Assembly: GCA_902494565.1 (NCBI GenBank)
Contig: CABUTN010000001.1
Coordinates: 1 to 64,000, forward strand
From: an uncultured Collinsella sp.
Lineage (GTDB): Bacteria; Actinomycetota; Coriobacteriia; Coriobacteriales; Coriobacteriaceae
DNA: 64,000 nucleotides
Reading direction: 5' to 3'
In this document: in pieces, positions 60,710-64,000 of the stretch
Layout: each line of letters begins with the position of its first letter
Position numbering within the stretch: position 1 is the first letter of the stretch
The notes under the pieces: model-generated
What the model was told of the DNA's origin: nothing
The model's database searches: none
Seen by the model: only the letters and a program-made list of their open reading frames with translations
Translations under genes and position numbers: made by a program

Positions 60710-62914
60710 TTACTCGCTGTAGCGGGTGGCGATGGCGGCTCGTACCATGCCGGCACTCATGAGGTAGGTCACCAGGAAGTAGCCACCGTATGCTGCCAGG
60801 AAGATTGCACAGGTGAGGCCCACGGTGCCGCCGATGCTCATATTTCCGAATATGCTCACCATCTCGATGATCACCTTGAGCGCCACAAAGGAGTGAGCCA
60901 GCCCCACTGCCAGCGGGAACAGGAAGAATACCGCTTGCTGCGCCATCACCGAATGGCGGATCTGGCGGTCGTCGCAGCCGATCTGTGCCAGCACACGATA
61001 GTTGCGGCTGCCGTCGGCCACATTGGAGAGCTGCTGGATCGACAGTATCGCCGCGCACGCAACGACCAGAACAAAGCCAATGTAGATAGCCAGATAGCTA
61101 ATCATGCCGTTCATTTGCGCTGCCTGCGCGTACATCTCGGAGCGTGTGATGAAGATTCCCCACGACCCCGGCTCCTTGCCGTCAACGAGCAGATTGTCGA
61201 GCACCGTGTATTTAATGCTCTCGTCTGCCTCGGTCGTATCCATCCCCTGTTTGTAGTTAACGAGCAGGCTACTGGAATACGGCTGCAGATTAAGTTGGGA
61301 CAACAGCTCGTCGGCAACGACGACGGTACCCGGATTACTGCTCATCGCCGAGTTGGCGATGGCCGCCGTGTCCTTGTCCGACTTATCGGTTGCGGGCTTG
61401 AGCTCATGCCCGCCCAAGGTGAGGGTATGGCCGCCAGCCATATACTTGGTGTACAGGTCGCCCAGATCACCGCCCATATCACACGTAAGCAAGTACTGGT
61501 CGAGGCCAATGCTCACCGGCTCCTCGCCCATCATCTGGCGCAGCTTGTTGTACTGGCTCGCCGGCGTCACAAACAGACCCATCGTATCGGCATTGCTACC
61601 CCCGAACGCCTTGGGAAGCTTTTCGCCCATGATCTTGCACATCTCACTTGGGGTCACCGAAGGATTCGAGCCGCCAAACGGGTAACTCAGATACGAATCG
61701 ATCTGCACATGCTCACCGGCAACATCGGCGATATCGACCTTCTTGCCGGTCTCGTCGTTGTTGTCCGCCGAATTGCCCCTGCCGTGCCATGCGGGGTACA
61801 AATCGACCGTTGTATCGGCCGGCACCATGCGATCGGCTTCATCAGACGGATTGACGTACTCTTTGTAGTAGTCGAACGTATCGGGCGTGTAATAGACATA
61901 CGTCTGAGACACGTCTACAGGGTTATAGCGCTCCAGGTTTTCGTTCATCACGTTGGCAATCGACATACCGCACGTCACCGAGGTGATGGCCAAAAACAGG
62001 AGCATCGCGATGACGCCCATCGAAAAGCACACCGTGTTGACCTTGGCCGCAAGCTGGCGCACGGTAAACATGTTGAGGCCGCGCCAATACACGCTGCGCA
62101 GGCTCTGCAGCAGCTTGATGAGCATGCCCGAGAGGCCCCAGAACAGGGCAAAGGTGCCCACGGTAACCATAGCGGTCGTAATACCAAACTGGTTCATGGC
62201 CTCTTGCAGCTTGCTGTCCGTCGCGGTTAGCGGGAACCCATCACGTAGCAGACGGTAATAGGCCACGCCCACCAGCAACACGCCCACGGTAAAGATGGCA
62301 ATCGCGATCCAGGGGTTGCGTGTCTTGATGCTCTCGTTGCGACGCTCGGCACCCATAAGCTCGATGAGTTTGGTACGACGCACGGCGCGAAGGTTTAGCA
62401 GTAGCGTGAGCACAAACATTACGAGCATGCAGGCAAGGGTCAGATTGAACGCATGCACCGAGAAAAAGAAGTGGAAATTGGCGATCTGTGTCTTAAAGAG
62501 CGAGGCCGTAAAGAACGTCATGAGCTGGGAGAGTCCCACACCCAGCACAATGCCGGCGACAAAGGCCACGACCGATACTATCACCGTCTCGAGCGCCATG
62601 ATCGTGGCGACGCGCCCACGCCCCATGCCGAACACCTGGTACAGGCCAAACTCCTTCTTGCGGCGTTTCATGATGAAGTTATTGGCATACACCATCAAAA
62701 AGGCCATGACACCGGCCAAAAAGTACGTCAGGTCGCCGAGCATGCTGCCCATTACCTGCGCCAAGCCCTTTTCATCGATTCCGGCGATGTCGACCTGCAT
62801 CGAGATGGTGTTAAAGGCATAGAAAACCGTGACGCCCAGGGTGAGCGTCAAAAGGTAGACGAGGTAGTCGCGGCCGGCACGGCGAACGTTGCCCCAAGCG
62901 AGTTTACAGAGCAT
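60710..62914 (-). CDS. BceB-like FtsX-type ABC permease
   Basis: A 734-aa membrane protein with ten helices: one near the N-terminus, three after it, four mid-protein (about 195-330), a large extracytoplasmic domain (about 340-600) and three at the end. Cytoplasmic motif FIMKRRKKEFGLYQVFGMGR is typical of BceB permeases in peptide-antibiotic sensing and resistance. ATG 62914, overlapping the ATPase gene by 11 bases, is preferred to GTG 62926. No two-component system is nearby. Confidence 0.9.
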   Translation of the reverse strand: MLCKLAWGNVRRAGRDYLVYLLTLTLGVTVFYAFNTISMQVDIAGIDEKGLAQVMGSMLGDLTYFLAGVMAFLMVYANNFIMKRRKKEFGLYQVFGMGRGRVATIMALETVIVSVVAFVAGIVLGVGLSQLMTFFTASLFKTQIANFHFFFSVHAFNLTLACMLVMFVLTLLLNLRAVRRTKLIELMGAERRNESIKTRNPWIAIAIFTVGVLLVGVAYYRLLRDGFPLTATDSKLQEAMNQFGITTAMVTVGTFALFWGLSGMLIKLLQSLRSVYWRGLNMFTVRQLAAKVNTVCFSMGVIAMLLFLAITSVTCGMSIANVMNENLERYNPVDVSQTYVYYTPDTFDYYKEYVNPSDEADRMVPADTTVDLYPAWHGRGNSADNNDETGKKVDIADVAGEHVQIDSYLSYPFGGSNPSVTPSEMCKIMGEKLPKAFGGSNADTMGLFVTPASQYNKLRQMMGEEPVSIGLDQYLLTCDMGGDLGDLYTKYMAGGHTLTLGGHELKPATDKSDKDTAAIANSAMSSNPGTVVVADELLSQLNLQPYSSSLLVNYKQGMDTTEADESIKYTVLDNLLVDGKEPGSWGIFITRSEMYAQAAQMNGMISYLAIYIGFVLVVACAAILSIQQLSNVADGSRNYRVLAQIGCDDRQIRHSVMAQQAVFFLFPLAVGLAHSFVALKVIIEMVSIFGNMSIGGTVGLTCAIFLAAYGGYFLVTYLMSAGMVRAAIATRYSE

Positions 62915-63689
62915 CGGAGCCCTCACCGCCCATCATGGCAACGACCTCCATAATGCGGTCGAAGAACTCTCGGCGGTCGGTGTCGCCGCGGCGCAGCTCG
63001 GTGAAGATCTTGCCGTCGCGAATAAACAGCACACGGCTCGTGTAGCTGGCGGCAAAGCTGTCGTGCGTGACCATGAGCACCGTGGCGCGCAGGCGGCGGT
63101 TAAGGGCCTCCAGGCTCTCGAGCAGCAGGCGGGCGCTCTTGGAATCGAGGGCGCCGGTGGGCTCGTCAGCCATGATCATGGTGGGGTCGGTGACGAGCGC
63201 GCGAGCCGCGGCAACGCGCTGCTGCTGACCGCCGGACATCTGGTAGGGATACTTGTCGAGCACCTGGCTGATGGACAGGCGCGCGGCCACATCCTGCACG
63301 CGGGTCGAGATCTCTGCCGAGTTTGTGCGGGCGATGGTGAGCGGCAGGGCGATGTTCTCGCGTGCCGTGAGCGTATCGAGCAGGTTGGAGTCCTGGAAGA
63401 TAAAGCCGAGTTCCTCGCGGCGGAACTGCGAAAGCTTAGCCTGCTTCATGCGTGTTACGTCCTGCCCGTTGATGCGGATCGTGCCACTTGTGGCGCTATC
63501 GATGGTCGACACGCAGTTGAGCAACGTCGACTTGCCCGAGCCCGAAGCGCCCATGATGCCAACGAATTCGCCGCGGTTGACGGTAAAGCTGACGTCGTTG
63601 AGCGCGCGGGTCACGTTGCCCAGCGCTCCGTATACCTTTTCGAGATGCGCGACCTCCAGTACCGGGGTCGCCATGTGCGTGGTTTGCAT
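62904..63689 (-). CDS. BceA-like ABC transporter ATP-binding protein
   Basis: A 261-aa ATPase: Walker A GASGSGKST (about 50-58), Q-loop FIFQDSNLLDTL, signature MSGGQQQRVAA, Walker [14 protein letters not shown]-loop VTHDSFAA. AAAGGA before ATG 63689. Paired with the BceB-like permease; peptides such as bacitracin-type antibiotics are the usual targets of the group. Confidence 0.93.
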   Translation of the reverse strand: MQTTHMATPVLEVAHLEKVYGALGNVTRALNDVSFTVNRGEFVGIMGASGSGKSTLLNCVSTIDSATSGTIRINGQDVTRMKQAKLSQFRREELGFIFQDSNLLDTLTARENIALPLTIARTNSAEISTRVQDVAARLSISQVLDKYPYQMSGGQQQRVAAARALVTDPTMIMADEPTGALDSKSARLLLESLEALNRRLRATVLMVTHDSFAASYTSRVLFIRDGKIFTELRRGDTDRREFFDRIMEVVAMMGGEGSDAL

Positions 63690-63836
63690 ACCGAGTCCTT
63701 TCTTGCAATTAGTCTACGGCATCTATAGTCGCAAGAAGACGAGTCGGCTACCATCGATATGGCTTACGCTTGCCTTACCGTTGTGTAAGGTAGGGCAGCC
63801 AGCCTGCCACGTGTTGATATTGAGAGAGGACTCCTG

Positions 63837-64000
63837 TTGAAGACTGTTCATGTTGCCGCTGGGATCATTCGCAAGGATGGATCTGACGAGCTGCTTGCCG
63901 TGCAGCGCGGCTATGGCGACATGCAGGGACTTTGGGAGTTTCCCGGTGGCAAGCTCATGCGTGGCGAGACGCCCGAGGACGCCGTGCGCCGCGAGCTTAT
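63837..64000 (+). CDS. Nudix hydrolase (MutT type), 3' end outside window
   Basis: The first 54 codons of a Nudix protein: GLWEFPGGKLMRGETPEDAV, the front of the Nudix box GGx5Ex7REL, and AAGIIRKDG typical of (d)CTP/8-oxo-dGTP pyrophosphohydrolases. Start TTG 63837 with GAGAGGA six bases upstream. The catalytic EE lies just outside the window. Confidence 0.85.
   Translation, partial: MKTVHVAAGIIRKDGSDELLAVQRGYGDMQGLWEFPGGKLMRGETPEDAVRREL

Overview
The window looks like the chromosome of a high-GC anaerobic gut actinobacterium of the class Coriobacteriia, most likely Collinsella or a close relative. This is inferred from base composition, codon use, fermentative metabolism (pyruvate formate-lyase, sucrose PTS, an unusual phosphofructokinase) and gene styles; no rRNA or tRNA gene is present to confirm it. 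About 50 protein genes are supported. I saw no CRISPR array, prophage, insertion sequence or complete mobile element.

Layout. 1-4886: an ammonium channel cut by the window edge, a PF06541 membrane protein with an HD protein, and a DXS-like transketolase. 5150-9619: an amino-acid ABC importer and a C26 amidase. 9658-16585: an ABC-2 exporter, a DUF2975/HTH pair, an Hpt plus GGDEF-REC-HD-GYP signalling pair and an alpha/beta hydrolase. 16805-24101: radical SAM protein, methionine aminopeptidase, hydroxyacid dehydrogenase, M18 aminopeptidase, Ntn hydrolase and phosphofructokinase. 24639-30478: a MacB-like ABC pair, a GyrI-like gene with an SOS box, a wrecked Abi_2/ClC region and ogt. 31227-36522: asd, lysC, thrC and thrB, most of the aspartate-to-threonine route. 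36805-38215: a candidate ADP-ribosyltransferase toxin with an HTH partner and operator. 38247-42925: engB, mtnN, a penicilloyl-serine-type hydrolase, pflA and DegV. 43201-48856: a sucrose/fructan operon with its LacI repressor and operators. 49146-51534: pyruvate formate-lyase split into two genes. 52002-58912: kdgT, an SDR, and a MarR-controlled heterodimeric ABC exporter. 59491-64000: DAHP synthase, a Bce-like ABC pair and the start of a Nudix gene.

Two things stand out. First, the PFL core (683 aa) ends before the glycyl-radical domain, and that domain is a separate 83-aa gene just downstream, so the enzyme should work only as a two-part assembly. Second, the intergenic DNA is crowded with structured repeats: four bipartite palindromes whose stems differ but stay self-complementary while two 12-nt spacers are conserved; seven hairpins with variable arms but a shared CTGTYCCC loop; a pair of about 165-bp elements with covarying long-range stems; and several long-armed inverted repeats. 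These families account for most of the non-coding sequence and are the best candidates for an undescribed element system.

Central carbon flow links several genes: sucrose uptake and hydrolysis, phosphofructokinase, then PFL with its activase. Threonine genes, DAHP synthase and the amino-acid importer cover part of amino-acid supply.
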